The notes below the pieces were generated by a model. It did not search any database, was not told where the DNA came from, and saw only the letters and a list, made by a program, of their open reading frames with translations. Positions 1 through 8,634 of a stretch of 64,000 nt of DNA are shown piece by piece (position 1 is the stretch's first letter; every line of letters starts with the position of its first letter). This stretch comes from Salinisphaera sp002433465 (GTDB lineage: Bacteria; Pseudomonadota; Gammaproteobacteria; Nevskiales; Salinisphaeraceae), in the NCBI RefSeq assembly GCF_040361435.1, contig NZ_APNL01000010.1:1-64000 (forward strand), in the 5' to 3' direction. Made by a program: the position numbers and the translations under genes.

Positions 1-2
1 TT

Positions 3-227
3 ACACAACTAGGGAGCGTTCTGGCGGGCTATCGTCATCCGAAGGGCATACAGCGCGCGCTCGACTCGGTATCGGGCCGCCTACGGCGCCACAACCCGGT
101 GGCGGACGCACTGCCGGCCATTCAGGCAGAACAACAGGCCTTTGCCGACGAGCTCACCCAGCTCATCGAGGATCTGGCTGCCGTGGTCGAACGTTTCGAC
201 CGGGCGGCCCACCCTCCGGGGCAATGA
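3..227 (+). CDS. C-terminal end of an unidentified protein (partial)
   Basis: An open frame runs in from the left edge and ends at a TGA at 225-227. About 74 residues are visible. They are hydrophilic and probably helical, with a charged stretch (AEQQAFADELTQLIEDLAAV) that could form an amphipathic or coiled-coil helix. No start, signal peptide or recognisable motif is inside the window. It converges on the minus-strand gene that ends at 244, leaving only 16 bases between them. I do not recognise the family. The frame is judged real because it has sensible composition and ends exactly before the convergent neighbour. Confidence 0.5.
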   Translation, partial: TQLGSVLAGYRHPKGIQRALDSVSGRLRRHNPVADALPAIQAEQQAFADELTQLIEDLAAVVERFDRAAHPPGQ

Positions 228-243
228 TCCGGATATTCGCGGC

Positions 244-846
244 TTACCCGCCCTCGGTCGACTGTTCCGGCGCGTCGTTTTCCAGGCGTCGCCGTACGTC
301 AATATCGCGCATGCGCCGAATCTCGGGTTTCTCGATCTGTTTGCCGACGTACTTCGCGACATGGCGCTTGAGCTCGCCTTCGATATCGGCCACCACGTCG
401 AGTACCGAAGCCCGCAGCCCCTGGGCATTCACCTCCACATCGATATCGTTCTCGGTCGGCGCCGGTATGTCGATGAAGATATGCAGCGGCTGCTTCGCCC
501 GCGCCGTGAGCTTCAGCTGCGCGCGCAGCCGGGTTTCGAAGCGATGGTCGTGGGCGGCCAGGCGCACGGTCAGGTCGAGATCGATTGGAATCGTCAGATC
601 GAACTCGATCAACTCGCCCTCGCGGCGCAGAACCGACGGCTCGCGGATACTGCCCTCGGCCTGGATGGTCGCCAACCCTGCCGGCCCGACCTGGCGCGGG
701 CCGAAGTCCACGGCATTACCGGTGAGATTGGCCAGCGCCTGTTCGACCCGTTCGACGGTGACCGCGTGTTCGAAGAAATCGCGGCCGAAATCCTCGTAGG
801 AATATTCCGTTCGCAACTCGGGGCTGGGTTTGGGTGCCTCGGCCAT
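244..846 (-). CDS. conserved hypothetical protein, about 200 aa
   Basis: The protein has no signal peptide, no membrane segment and no cysteine-rich motif. It alternates short acidic and basic strands (EFDLTIPIDLDLTVRLAAHD) that suggest a beta-rich fold, then ends in a charged helix containing VLDVVADIEGELKRHVAKYV. I chose the ATG at 846 because AAAGGTA lies just upstream; the frame is open further up, but that extension is Arg/Gly-rich and unlike a real N-terminus. It lies downstream of the IalB-like gene in the same direction, separated by a strong hairpin (891-915), so it may be a separate transcript. I do not recognise the family and assign no function. Confidence 0.65.
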   Translation of the reverse strand: MAEAPKPSPELRTEYSYEDFGRDFFEHAVTVERVEQALANLTGNAVDFGPRQVGPAGLATIQAEGSIREPSVLRREGELIEFDLTIPIDLDLTVRLAAHDHRFETRLRAQLKLTARAKQPLHIFIDIPAPTENDIDVEVNAQGLRASVLDVVADIEGELKRHVAKYVGKQIEKPEIRRMRDIDVRRRLENDAPEQSTEGG

Positions 847-890
847 ATCGTTACCTTTGTTGTTGTTTTCGTGCCAGCCCCGCTTACCGT

Positions 891-915
891 CGGCCCGGCG
901 ACACGTGCCGGGCCG
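891..915. other. strong 9-bp inverted repeat between two minus-strand genes
   Basis: CGGCCCGGC at 891-899 and GCCGGGCCG at 907-915 are exact reverse complements around a 7-base loop. The hairpin lies between the stop of the IalB-like gene (947) and the start of the next gene (846). Neither strand has a T-tract behind it, so a classical intrinsic terminator is not supported. It could stabilise the upstream mRNA 3' end or act as a weak pause. Confidence 0.5.
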
Positions 916-946
916 ATGGCGCATACATCGCGTGCGCCGGCTCGCG

Positions 947-1453
947 CTACTTGCGAATACGGTTGTCCGCGTTGGTAAAGCCCTGCAGCGACACCTTCAG
1001 GTCGATGCGATCGCCACGCGGGCCGATCAGGCTGACCGTGGCCCGGCTGCCGCTACGCAGCTTGTTGCGCAGCGCATCGTCCACCGGAAAATCGGCACGA
1101 CAGCCCTGCTCCAGGCAGATCTGAAAGGGAAACCGGCGCGGCTGATCGCCATCGACCTGGAACTGCACGCCCGGTGCCAGCCGCGTACCCAGCGGCAGGA
1201 TGAATACCATGGCCGCGCTATCGACTTCCGGCGGATAGCCCATGACTACGCGCAGGATCGGCTTGCCGTTATCCGGGCTGTTGACCAGCTGCGTCATCTC
1301 ACAGGCCCCGTCGCCCTGCTCCGGACAGCGCACCTCCCAATCCTGGAAGCTTTCGACCTTGCCGCCATCCTGGGCAAAGGCAGCGGTGGATACACAAAGC
1401 ATCGCAACCATCAGCAGGACAGCGCGCAACGGCAGAGCAAGACGTGAAGACAT
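947..1453 (-). CDS. IalB family (invasion-associated locus B) secreted protein
   Basis: The ATG at 1453 begins a clear signal peptide: basic start, hydrophobic core (LLMVAMLCVSTAAFA) and probable cleavage after AFA, giving about 140 mature residues. The mature part has the IalB layout: an early FQDWEVRCPE segment, a central hydrophobic strand (AAMVFILPLG), and cysteines arranged as RCPEQGDGAC and CLEQGC that probably form two disulfides. IalB proteins are small beta-rich periplasmic or surface proteins, first named from Bartonella invasion but widespread in non-pathogens, so virulence should not be inferred. The longer upstream frame is ignored because the signal peptide fixes the start. Its 5' region is shared with the divergent DUF218 gene. 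Confidence 0.8.
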   Translation of the reverse strand: MSSRLALPLRAVLLMVAMLCVSTAAFAQDGGKVESFQDWEVRCPEQGDGACEMTQLVNSPDNGKPILRVVMGYPPEVDSAAMVFILPLGTRLAPGVQFQVDGDQPRRFPFQICLEQGCRADFPVDDALRNKLRSGSRATVSLIGPRGDRIDLKVSLQGFTNADNRIRK

Positions 1454-1577
1454 AACGAGTGGCCCGAAGTATGTATTTACCGATACTTTACTAGACAATA
1501 CGACAGCCGTGGCATACCTACACGTTCGGCGCCAATCGAGCCGCAAGCGTGGCGATATTTGAACAGGAGGAGCTGCT

Positions 1578-2153
1578 ATCGCCATTCCCCGTGCCGGACA
1601 AATCGGCCTGACCCTGATTGCGGCGCTGCTGCTAACACTCGTCGCCCGGGCGACGCTGGACTATGTCTGGATCGGCACGGTGCCGACCCCCTGTGCCTCG
1701 ACCCAACACGGGGACACGACCGCGATCGTGCTCAGCGGCGGGCCCGACTATCGCCGTACCAAACGCGCGGTCGGCCTCTACGAGGCCAAGCAGGTCGACC
1801 GGATCGTGTTCTCCGGCGCCGGCCACGGCGGCGACTCGGCGATACGGCTCGCCCGGGAGGCGGTGCGCCTGGGCGTGGCACAGACGGATGTGATCGTGGA
1901 ACGCGCGGCGCGGTCGACCTATGAAAACCTGGCCAACAGCTGCGCGCTGCCGGGCGTGCGCGAGGCCGCGCGACTGGTAATCGTCACCGACCAGCATCAC
2001 AGCTACCGTGCCTATCTTACCGCCCGTGCCCAGTGTCGGCAGCCCGAGATCTGCTCCGCGCCCGCACCGGTGCCGCTGACCGCCCAGCGCCGACGCAGCG
2101 AAGCGATGAAGCTGTTCGCCTACCAGCTGCTCGGCCGCGCCGCCTGGTGGTAA
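1578..2153 (+). CDS. YdcF/ElyC/SanA-like DUF218 membrane-anchored protein with non-canonical start
   Basis: The body matches the DUF218 family: AIVLSGGPDYRR near the start, then VDRIVFSGAGHGG, STYENLANS, and VIVTDQHHSYRA. Family members are inner-membrane proteins with one N-terminal helix and a periplasmic domain, linked in E. coli to envelope integrity. The first canonical start, GTG at 1680, would cut off an obvious hydrophobic helix (IGLTLIAALLLTLVARATL) encoded in frame just upstream. An ideal Shine-Dalgarno, AGGAGG at 1565-1570, sits 7 bases before an ATC at 1578; an in-frame TGA at 1560 limits further extension. I therefore place the start at the ATC, giving 191 residues, with ATT at 1584 as the alternative. 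A sequencing error or mutation of an original ATG is also possible. Confidence 0.72.
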   Translation: MAIPRAGQIGLTLIAALLLTLVARATLDYVWIGTVPTPCASTQHGDTTAIVLSGGPDYRRTKRAVGLYEAKQVDRIVFSGAGHGGDSAIRLAREAVRLGVAQTDVIVERAARSTYENLANSCALPGVREAARLVIVTDQHHSYRAYLTARAQCRQPEICSAPAPVPLTAQRRRSEAMKLFAYQLLGRAAWW

Positions 2154-2158
2154 ACCCG

Positions 2159-5100
2159 CTAGCGCAATTCGGCCAGCGCCGCGTCCAGCCTTTTGGCCGA
2201 CACCTTCATGGCCGTGCCCAGCGGCTGGGCGAACACCTGTACCCGGTACTCTTCGATCATCCAGCGCAAGTCGCGCAGCGGCTGGACGTCCTGCGACTTG
2301 GCGCGCGCGCGTTCCGCACGCTGCTTGTAGGCCTGCCAGTACGGCAGGATTTCGCGCATGCGCTGCTTGTCCGCCGCCGCGCCGTCGCGGGCGAGCTTGT
2401 CCAGGCGTTGTTCGATGGCGGCTAGGTAGCGATCCAGATTGCGCGCCAGGCTATGCGAATAGCCGTGCTCGCCGATAAAACCGGCATAGACCAGGTGCGC
2501 GAGCTGGTCGCGGATGTCGTCGATAGCGGCCATCCAGTCGAGGCCGATATTCTTGGACAGCCGTTTGTTGACGGCCGCCAGGCGGGTCAGCGCCGGTTTG
2601 AGATCGTCCCATAGCGTGACCGCATCGGCCATCAGGTTCGCGCGCAGCGTGGCGACACAGGCCTCGAACGTCTCCGCGTCGCGAACCGGCGTATCGATAT
2701 GCGTATCGATCAGCGCGTTCACCAGGTCGGCCAACAGCAGCGGTTCGCTATCGAGGGCGAGCACGCGCTGGCGTTCGCGATCGGCCAGCGCGCTCGTCGG
2801 CGCATCGGCGAAGCGCATGACCGCAAAGCTCTTGAACTGGGGTAGGTCGCGCTTGATCAGCCGGCACTGCTTGGCCGCGGCCAAACGCGCGAGCCGAATC
2901 ACACCGTGGCGATGCTGGACGGCCGCGGCCTGGGGGTCGTCGAGCAGTTCGAGGTCCACCGAATCACCGCGATCAACCAGCGTCGGCATGGCCTGTACGC
3001 GCACGCCGGCGTGTTTGAGTTCGACGCTGTCGGCCAGATCCTGTTCGGGCCAGGCGGTCAGGCCGGTTTCACGCAGTGCGTCATCGCTGGCCTGGGCCAC
3101 CGCGGCGCGGGCACGATCGCCCAAGTCACGGCTGAGTTTCTCCAGATCGCGGCCGGTGGCCACCACCTCGCCGTCGTCGTCGACGATCTCGAAGCGCAGC
3201 TTGAGATGCGGGCTCGGGGTGAAGTCGTCCCAGGCGTCGGCCGGGATGTGCAGCCCGGTCATCGCATGAATGGCATCGCGCAGCGCATCCAGCGGATCGC
3301 CCTGGCCGAACTCGGCGCGCTCGGCGGCGGCGCGGGCGAAGTCCGGCACCGGCACCACCGCCCGACGCAGGCGTTTGGGCAAGGCCTTGAGATATTCGCG
3401 GTATTTTTCTTCCAGCAGACCCGGTACCAGCCACTCCGCACGCTCCGGCGGCATCTGCTTGAGTGCGGCCAGCGGCACCCGCGCGGTCACGCCGTCTTTT
3501 TCGGTCCCGGGCTCGAAGGCATAGTCGAGGGCCACCGGCAGATCGCCCAGGCGCATGCTTTCGGGATAGGCATCGGCCGGCAGGTCGACCCCGGCATGGC
3601 GCAGCAGCTGGTCCTCGTCGAAGCGCAGCACGCTGTCGTCGTTCTGCTTGAGCCATTTCTGCAGCGTTTTCTGGTCGCGCACGTCGGCGGGCAGGCGTTC
3701 GTCGTAGAAGCGCGCCTGGGTGGTTTCGTCAACGAGCAGATCGCGGCGTCTAAAACGGGCTTCCTGGGCCGCGATATCCTCGACGATGAGCTGGTTGTAC
3801 TGGAGGAACTCCGGCACCCGGCCGCGCGAATCGACCACGGCAAAGGCCACCAGGCCATCGCGGATGAAGATCTCGCGGGCCACGACCGGGTCCATGCGGC
3901 CGAAATCCACCTTGCGCCCGTCGGCGAGCGTGAGCCCGAACAGCTTCACCCGCTCGCGCGCAGCCACCTGGCCGCGGCGTTTTTCCCAGTGCGGCTCGTA
4001 GTGTTCCCGCGTCACGAGATGCTCTGCGGCCTTTTCGATCCATTTCGGATCGACGCCGGCCACGGTATGCGCGAACAGACGGCTGGTTTCGATGAGCTCG
4101 CCGGCGACCATCCATTTCGGGTTCTTCTTGGCCAGCCCCGAGCCCGGAAATATCCGGAACTTGCGTCCGCGCGTGCCCTGGTACTCGCCTTTTTCCTCGA
4201 GCTGGCCGACGTGATCGAGCAGCCCCGGCAGCAGCGCCTGGTGCAGCCCGACGAAATCCACCTCCGCGAGGCGGCCCTGGGCCGGGTCGTTGCTGATGCC
4301 CAGATCGGCACCGATACGCCGCAGCTGGCGAGCCAGATCCTCCCATTCGCGCATGCGCATGAAGTTGATGAAGCGCTCGCGACACCACTTTCGCAGCTGA
4401 TTGCCGCTGTGTTCGCGCCGTGCCTGGGCAAACGCGTCCCAGAGCTTCAACAGGCTGACGAAGTCCGAGCGTACGTCGGCGAACTCACGCTGCGCCTGGT
4501 CGGCGGCTTCGCGCATGGCCGGCGGGCGTTCGCGCGGGTCCTGAATGGTCAGCCCGGCCGCCAGCACGCGCATGGCGGTGGCCACGCCCATGGCCTGGCC
4601 GGCGATGAGCATACGCCCGATGCGTGGATCCAGCGGCAGGCGCGCGAGCTGACGCCCGAGGGCGGTGATGCGCTTGTTGTCCATCGCCTGGAGCTGGGTG
4701 AGCAGGTTGCGCCCGTCGTTGATATAGCGCCGCTCGGGCGGATCGATGAAGGGAAAGTCCTCGATCTCGCCAAGCTTGAGGTCGGCCATGGTCAGCAGCA
4801 CGCTGGCCAGATTGGTACGCCGGATTTCCGGGTCGGTGAAGGCGGGCCGGTTTGCGTAGTCGTCTTCGTCGAACAGGCGGATACAGATACCCGGCGCGAC
4901 ACGACCACAGCGCCCGGCGCGCTGGTTGCAGCTGGCCTGGGACACCGGCTCGATAGGCAGGCGTTGAACCTTGGCCGAGGTGGAATAACGGCTGATACGT
5001 GCCAGTCCGCTGTCGATCACGTAGCGAATACCGGGCACGGTCAACGAGGTTTCGGCGACGTTGGTCGACAGCACCACCCGGCGACCGTTGCTGGCCGAGA

Positions 5101-6079
5101 AGATACGGTTCTGGGCGCTGTGCGTCAGCCGCGCATAGAGCGGCACGATTTCGGCGTTGAACTTGTCGCCGGAAAACGCTTTCGATAAATGTCGCTCGCA
5201 GTCGCGGATATCGCGCTCGCCGGGCAGGAAGACCAGAATATCGCCCGCGCCGGTCCCCTCGCCTGGCCGCCACAGCTCGCGTATGCCGGCCTCTACCGCC
5301 TGGGGCAGATCGTCGTCGTTTTCCTCGGGCGGGCGATAGCGCACGGTGACCGGATAGCCACGCCCTTCCACGTTGATCACCGGCGCGTCGTCGAAGAAAC
5401 GGGCAAACCGGTCCGGGTCGATCGTCGCTGAGGTCACCACCACTTTCAGATCGGGCCGTTTTGGCAGCAGCTGCTTGAGATAGCCGAGCAGAAAATCGAC
5501 GTTGAGCGTGCGCTCGTGGGCCTCGTCGATGACGATGGCCTCGTAGGCGTTGAGAAAGCGATCACGCGCAGTCTCGGCCAGCAGAATGCCGTCCGTCATC
5601 AGCTTGATCTGGGTGGCCTCCGAGAGTTTCTTGTCGAAGCGGGTCTGAAACCCGACCAGCTCGCCAAACGGCGTGGCCAACTCTTCGGCGATACGCTGGC
5701 CCACGCTACGTGCAGCCAGCCGCCGCGGCTGGGTATGGCCGATCAGACCACGCGCGCCAAAACCGGCCTGCATGAGAATCTTGGGCAGCTGCGTGGTCTT
5801 GCCCGAGCCGGTTTCACCGCAGACCACCACGACCTGATGCCGTTCGAGCGCGGCGCGTATTTCGTCGGCGCGGGCGGTCACCGGCAGCCCCTCGGCGAGT
5901 TCCACCTCGCCACGGGCCTGCGTGCGTGCATGGGTCACGGCCGCGCTCGTGTCGATCCGCTCTGCCATACGCGCTCTGGCCTCGGCATCGCGCGCCTGAT
6001 GCCAGCCCCGGGTGAGCCGGTGTCGATCGCGTGTTTGCACGTCGGCCAGTACGGCCTCGGTGTGAGCGTTTACGGTCAA
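2159..6079 (-). CDS. hrpA: ATP-dependent RNA helicase HrpA (DEAH box)
   Basis: The length of 1,306 residues matches E. coli HrpA (about 1,300). Walker A GETGSGKTT is at residues 88-96, DEAH at 185-188, followed by SATID and the QRAGRCGR motif VI. After the helicase core come the helicase-associated and OB-fold regions, then the long HrpA-specific C-terminal extension of roughly 600 residues. HrpA is a 3'-5' RNA helicase that rescues collided or stalled ribosomes and influences mRNA processing. The start codon is TTG at 6079, chosen because GAGGAG lies at ideal spacing upstream. The gene diverges from the thioesterase gene. A 760-codon frame on the opposite strand is a GC-driven shadow. Confidence 0.97.
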   Translation of the reverse strand: MTVNAHTEAVLADVQTRDRHRLTRGWHQARDAEARARMAERIDTSAAVTHARTQARGEVELAEGLPVTARADEIRAALERHQVVVVCGETGSGKTTQLPKILMQAGFGARGLIGHTQPRRLAARSVGQRIAEELATPFGELVGFQTRFDKKLSEATQIKLMTDGILLAETARDRFLNAYEAIVIDEAHERTLNVDFLLGYLKQLLPKRPDLKVVVTSATIDPDRFARFFDDAPVINVEGRGYPVTVRYRPPEENDDDLPQAVEAGIRELWRPGEGTGAGDILVFLPGERDIRDCERHLSKAFSGDKFNAEIVPLYARLTHSAQNRIFSASNGRRVVLSTNVAETSLTVPGIRYVIDSGLARISRYSTSAKVQRLPIEPVSQASCNQRAGRCGRVAPGICIRLFDEDDYANRPAFTDPEIRRTNLASVLLTMADLKLGEIEDFPFIDPPERRYINDGRNLLTQLQAMDNKRITALGRQLARLPLDPRIGRMLIAGQAMGVATAMRVLAAGLTIQDPRERPPAMREAADQAQREFADVRSDFVSLLKLWDAFAQARREHSGNQLRKWCRERFINFMRMREWEDLARQLRRIGADLGISNDPAQGRLAEVDFVGLHQALLPGLLDHVGQLEEKGEYQGTRGRKFRIFPGSGLAKKNPKWMVAGELIETSRLFAHTVAGVDPKWIEKAAEHLVTREHYEPHWEKRRGQVAARERVKLFGLTLADGRKVDFGRMDPVVAREIFIRDGLVAFAVVDSRGRVPEFLQYNQLIVEDIAAQEARFRRRDLLVDETTQARFYDERLPADVRDQKTLQKWLKQNDDSVLRFDEDQLLRHAGVDLPADAYPESMRLGDLPVALDYAFEPGTEKDGVTARVPLAALKQMPPERAEWLVPGLLEEKYREYLKALPKRLRRAVVPVPDFARAAAERAEFGQGDPLDALRDAIHAMTGLHIPADAWDDFTPSPHLKLRFEIVDDDGEVVATGRDLEKLSRDLGDRARAAVAQASDDALRETGLTAWPEQDLADSVELKHAGVRVQAMPTLVDRGDSVDLELLDDPQAAAVQHRHGVIRLARLAAAKQCRLIKRDLPQFKSFAVMRFADAPTSALADRERQRVLALDSEPLLLADLVNALIDTHIDTPVRDAETFEACVATLRANLMADAVTLWDDLKPALTRLAAVNKRLSKNIGLDWMAAIDDIRDQLAHLVYAGFIGEHGYSHSLARNLDRYLAAIEQRLDKLARDGAAADKQRMREILPYWQAYKQRAERARAKSQDVQPLRDLRWMIEEYRVQVFAQPLGTAMKVSAKRLDAALAELR

Positions 6080-6177
6080 TGTTGCTCCTCGATTCGACGG
6101 TAACCACGCGAACCATGGATAGCCGCGAACTGATGCATCGGTTAGCCTGCGCTTTTCAACGCACCGGCCGGCAAGAC

Positions 6178-6582
6178 ATGAATTTCCATACGCGCAAATG
6201 GATCAAGCCCGAAGACCTCAATCCCAACGGCACCCTGTTCGGCGGCAGCCTGCTGCGCTGGATCGATGAAGAAGCCGCGATCTACGCGATCATTCAGCTC
6301 GATCATCACCATATCGTCACCAAGTACATGTCCGAAATCAATTTCGTGTCCAGCGCACGCCAGGGCGACATCATCGAACTGGGCATCGCGGCCACGCGTT
6401 TTGGTACCACGTCGCTAACCATGCGCTGCGAAGTGCGCAACAAGATCACCCGCCGCAGCATCCTGCGTATCGACGAAATCGTGTTCGTGAGCATGGGCGA
6501 CGACGGCCGCCCGAAACCGCATGGCAAGACCGAAGTGACCTTTATCAAGGATCGCTTTGCCGAGGGCGAAGAAGACGAATGA
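6178..6582 (+). CDS. hotdog-fold acyl-CoA thioesterase
   Basis: The sequence after the chosen ATG matches the start of bacterial acyl-CoA hydrolases of the YciA/BFIT type: KPEDLNPNGTLFGGSLLRWIDEEAA, with the conserved N-x-x-G-x-x-F-G-G and the following Asp, then a mid-strand YMSEINFVSSARQGDIIELG. These enzymes hydrolyse acyl-CoA to free acid and CoA in the cytoplasm. Chain-length preference cannot be read from sequence. The frame is open upstream, with ATGs at 6115 and 6136, but relatives begin close to the M-N-F-H-T-R-K segment, so 6178 is preferred, giving 134 residues. The gene is coupled by an ATGA overlap to the amidase gene downstream. Confidence 0.85.
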   Translation: MNFHTRKWIKPEDLNPNGTLFGGSLLRWIDEEAAIYAIIQLDHHHIVTKYMSEINFVSSARQGDIIELGIAATRFGTTSLTMRCEVRNKITRRSILRIDEIVFVSMGDDGRPKPHGKTEVTFIKDRFAEGEEDE

Positions 6583-7442
6583 TAGCTCCCGTACTCGATT
6601 CCTGCCGGCCCGGGCGCGCCTCGGGCCGGCTGCTGCTGTTGTTCGGCCTGGCGGTGGCGATTGCCGGCTGTACACCGGCCACGCTCAAGCAGCGTAACGG
6701 TTACTGGGCCGACCAGGCCCAGCCGGCACAGGCCTACAACCAGCGCGTGCGCTTTCTGGTCATGCACTATACCGGCGGCGACGAGACCCGGGCGCTTCAG
6801 GTGCTGACCGGGCCCTCGGTGAGTTCGCATTACGTGGTCGGCGACCATCCGCCCCGCCGCGGCGGCGATCCGGTGGTCTATCAGCTGGTGGACGAAAACG
6901 CGCGCGCCTGGCATGCCGGCACCAGCGCCTGGGGCGGGCGTCGCCATCTCAACGACAGCTCGATCGGTATCGAGATCGTCAACCCCGGTCCGGTCGATAC
7001 CCCCAGTGGCAAGGTCTGGCGGGGATTCGACGGCGACCAGATCGATGCCGTGAGCCGGCTGGCCCGCGATATCATCGCCCGCTACGACATCGCGCCGGAA
7101 AACGTCGTCGCCCATGCCGATATTTCGCCGGGGCGCAAGATCGACCCCGGCCCGGCCTTTCCCTGGGAACAACTCTATCGTCACGGTATCGGTGCCTGGC
7201 CGGATGCGGCCACGGTCAACGCCTATCGCGAACGGTTTCGCCATGCCATGCCCGACATGGCCACGATTCAGTCGGCGCTGGCCCGCTACGGCTACGATAT
7301 CGACCCCACCGGCGTGCTCGATCAGCGCACCCATTCGGTCGTGGTGTCGTTTCAAATGCATTTTCGCCCCGACCGCTACGACGGTATCCCCGATCTGGAA
7401 ACCGTCGCCCGGCTATGGGCGCTCAACGACAAATACCGCTAA
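6579..7442 (+). CDS. AmiD-like N-acetylmuramoyl-L-alanine amidase, lipoprotein
   Basis: A lipobox (LAVAIAGC, Cys31) predicts an acylated protein attached to a membrane in the periplasm. The amidase_2 domain follows: VMHYTGG with likely zinc ligand His63, SSHYVV, the structural NDSSIGIEIVN segment, and VVAHADISPGRKIDPG with the second histidine and catalytic-site lysine/Asp region. The last 60 residues (MATIQSALARYGYDIDP and onward) resemble a peptidoglycan-binding helical domain. AmiD cleaves the MurNAc-L-Ala bond, including in anhydro-muropeptides. The start overlaps the thioesterase stop by ATGA. There is no Rossmann or catalytic fusion beyond this standard layout. Confidence 0.92.
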   Translation: MIAPVLDSCRPGRASGRLLLLFGLAVAIAGCTPATLKQRNGYWADQAQPAQAYNQRVRFLVMHYTGGDETRALQVLTGPSVSSHYVVGDHPPRRGGDPVVYQLVDENARAWHAGTSAWGGRRHLNDSSIGIEIVNPGPVDTPSGKVWRGFDGDQIDAVSRLARDIIARYDIAPENVVAHADISPGRKIDPGPAFPWEQLYRHGIGAWPDAATVNAYRERFRHAMPDMATIQSALARYGYDIDPTGVLDQRTHSVVVSFQMHFRPDRYDGIPDLETVARLWALNDKYR

Positions 7443-7491
7443 TCGGCGGCCTGTTGCAGCGCGCCGGGCGGTTGGGCCATTCGTCCCGCCC

Positions 7492-8634
7492 CTAGCGCGA
7501 GGCCAGCAGCGCGTCGCGCGCGGCAATGACGCGCCGGGCCGCGTCTTCGCCGTCGTCGCCGAAGGCGGTCATATGCCCCATCTTGCGCCCCGGCCGTGCT
7601 TCGGACTTGCCGTAGAGATGCAGCTTGAGTGCGGGGTCGGCCAGCGCGGCGCGCCAGTCCGGCATGCCGTGGTCCCACAGATCACCCAGCAGATTGACCA
7701 TGGCCGAGGGACGCAGGCGCCGGGTATCGCCCAGCGGCAGCGCACAGACCGCGCGTAGCTGCTGCTCGAACTGGCTGGTCACGCAGGCATCGAAACTGAA
7801 ATGACCGGAGTTGTGAGGCCGCGGCGCAAGTTCGTTGACCACCAGCTCGCCGTCGTGCTTTAGAAAGAACTCCACGCACAGCACGCCCACGACGTCGAGG
7901 GCGTCGAGCACGCCGTGGGCGATCTTGATCGCGTTGGCGGTGATTTTCGGGTCGATATCCGGATCGGGAATCGAGACATCGAGGATATGATCGCGATGGC
8001 GATTCTCGGTCACCCCGTAATGGGCGAAGTCGCCGTCGCAGCCGCGCGCGGCGACCACGGAAATCTCGCGTTCGAAATCGACGAACCCTTCCAGCACGGC
8101 TTCGCCCGCACCGATGCTCTGCCAGGCGGCCTCGGCCTCTTCCGGGGCATGAATCACCGCCTGGCCCTTGCCGTCATAGCCAAAACCGGCCGTCTTGAGC
8201 ACGGCCGGCGTGCCCAGCCGCTCGAGCGCCGCGTCCAGCGTTGCGCGATCGGGCACGTGTTCGAACGGCGCGGTAGGAAAGCCGGCGCCGTGCAGAAAAT
8301 CCTTCTCGCGCTGGCGATGCTGGGCGGTATGCAGCACTTCGCCGCGCGGGCGCACGGGCACGTGTTCGCTGGCCGTGCGCGCGGCATCAAAAGGCACGTT
8401 CTCGAACTCGAAGGTCACCACATCGACCCGGCTGGCGAATTCGGCGACTGCGTCCAGATCCTCGTAGTCGCCCACCGCTTCGCGATCGGCCACCTGGCCC
8501 ATGGGCGTGTCGTCGCCGGGCGAAAAGGTATGCACGCGATAGCCCATGCGGCGTGCGGCCAGCGCGAACATGCGGCCCAGCTGGCCACTGCCCAGCACAC
8601 CTACCGTGGCACCCGGAAGAATTGATCGGCTCAT
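7492..8634 (-). CDS. purK: N5-carboxyaminoimidazole ribonucleotide synthase PurK
   Basis: The protein is 380 residues from the ATG at 8634. It opens with a Rossmann-like GVLGSGQLGRMFALAA and continues as an ATP-grasp enzyme with VLKTAGFGYDGKGQ, FEREISVVAARG, FFLKHDGELVVNELAPRPHNSGH. PurK makes N5-CAIR from AIR, bicarbonate and ATP in purine synthesis. The start overlaps the purE stop by ATGA, so the two are translationally coupled and the pathway is the two-step bacterial PurK/PurE route. A longer in-frame extension runs through purE but is Arg/Gly-rich shadow sequence and is rejected. It converges on the amidase gene, with no T-tract terminator visible in the 49-base gap. Confidence 0.96.
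   Translation of the reverse strand: MSRSILPGATVGVLGSGQLGRMFALAARRMGYRVHTFSPGDDTPMGQVADREAVGDYEDLDAVAEFASRVDVVTFEFENVPFDAARTASEHVPVRPRGEVLHTAQHRQREKDFLHGAGFPTAPFEHVPDRATLDAALERLGTPAVLKTAGFGYDGKGQAVIHAPEEAEAAWQSIGAGEAVLEGFVDFEREISVVAARGCDGDFAHYGVTENRHRDHILDVSIPDPDIDPKITANAIKIAHGVLDALDVVGVLCVEFFLKHDGELVVNELAPRPHNSGHFSFDACVTSQFEQQLRAVCALPLGDTRRLRPSAMVNLLGDLWDHGMPDWRAALADPALKLHLYGKSEARPGRKMGHMTAFGDDGEDAARRVIAARDALLASR

Noticed and set aside
2906..5188. 760-codon open frame antisense to hrpA
   Set aside because: It lies wholly within the HrpA helicase frame, lacks recognisable motifs, and its His/Gln/Gly/Arg-rich composition is what high-GC antisense frames give.
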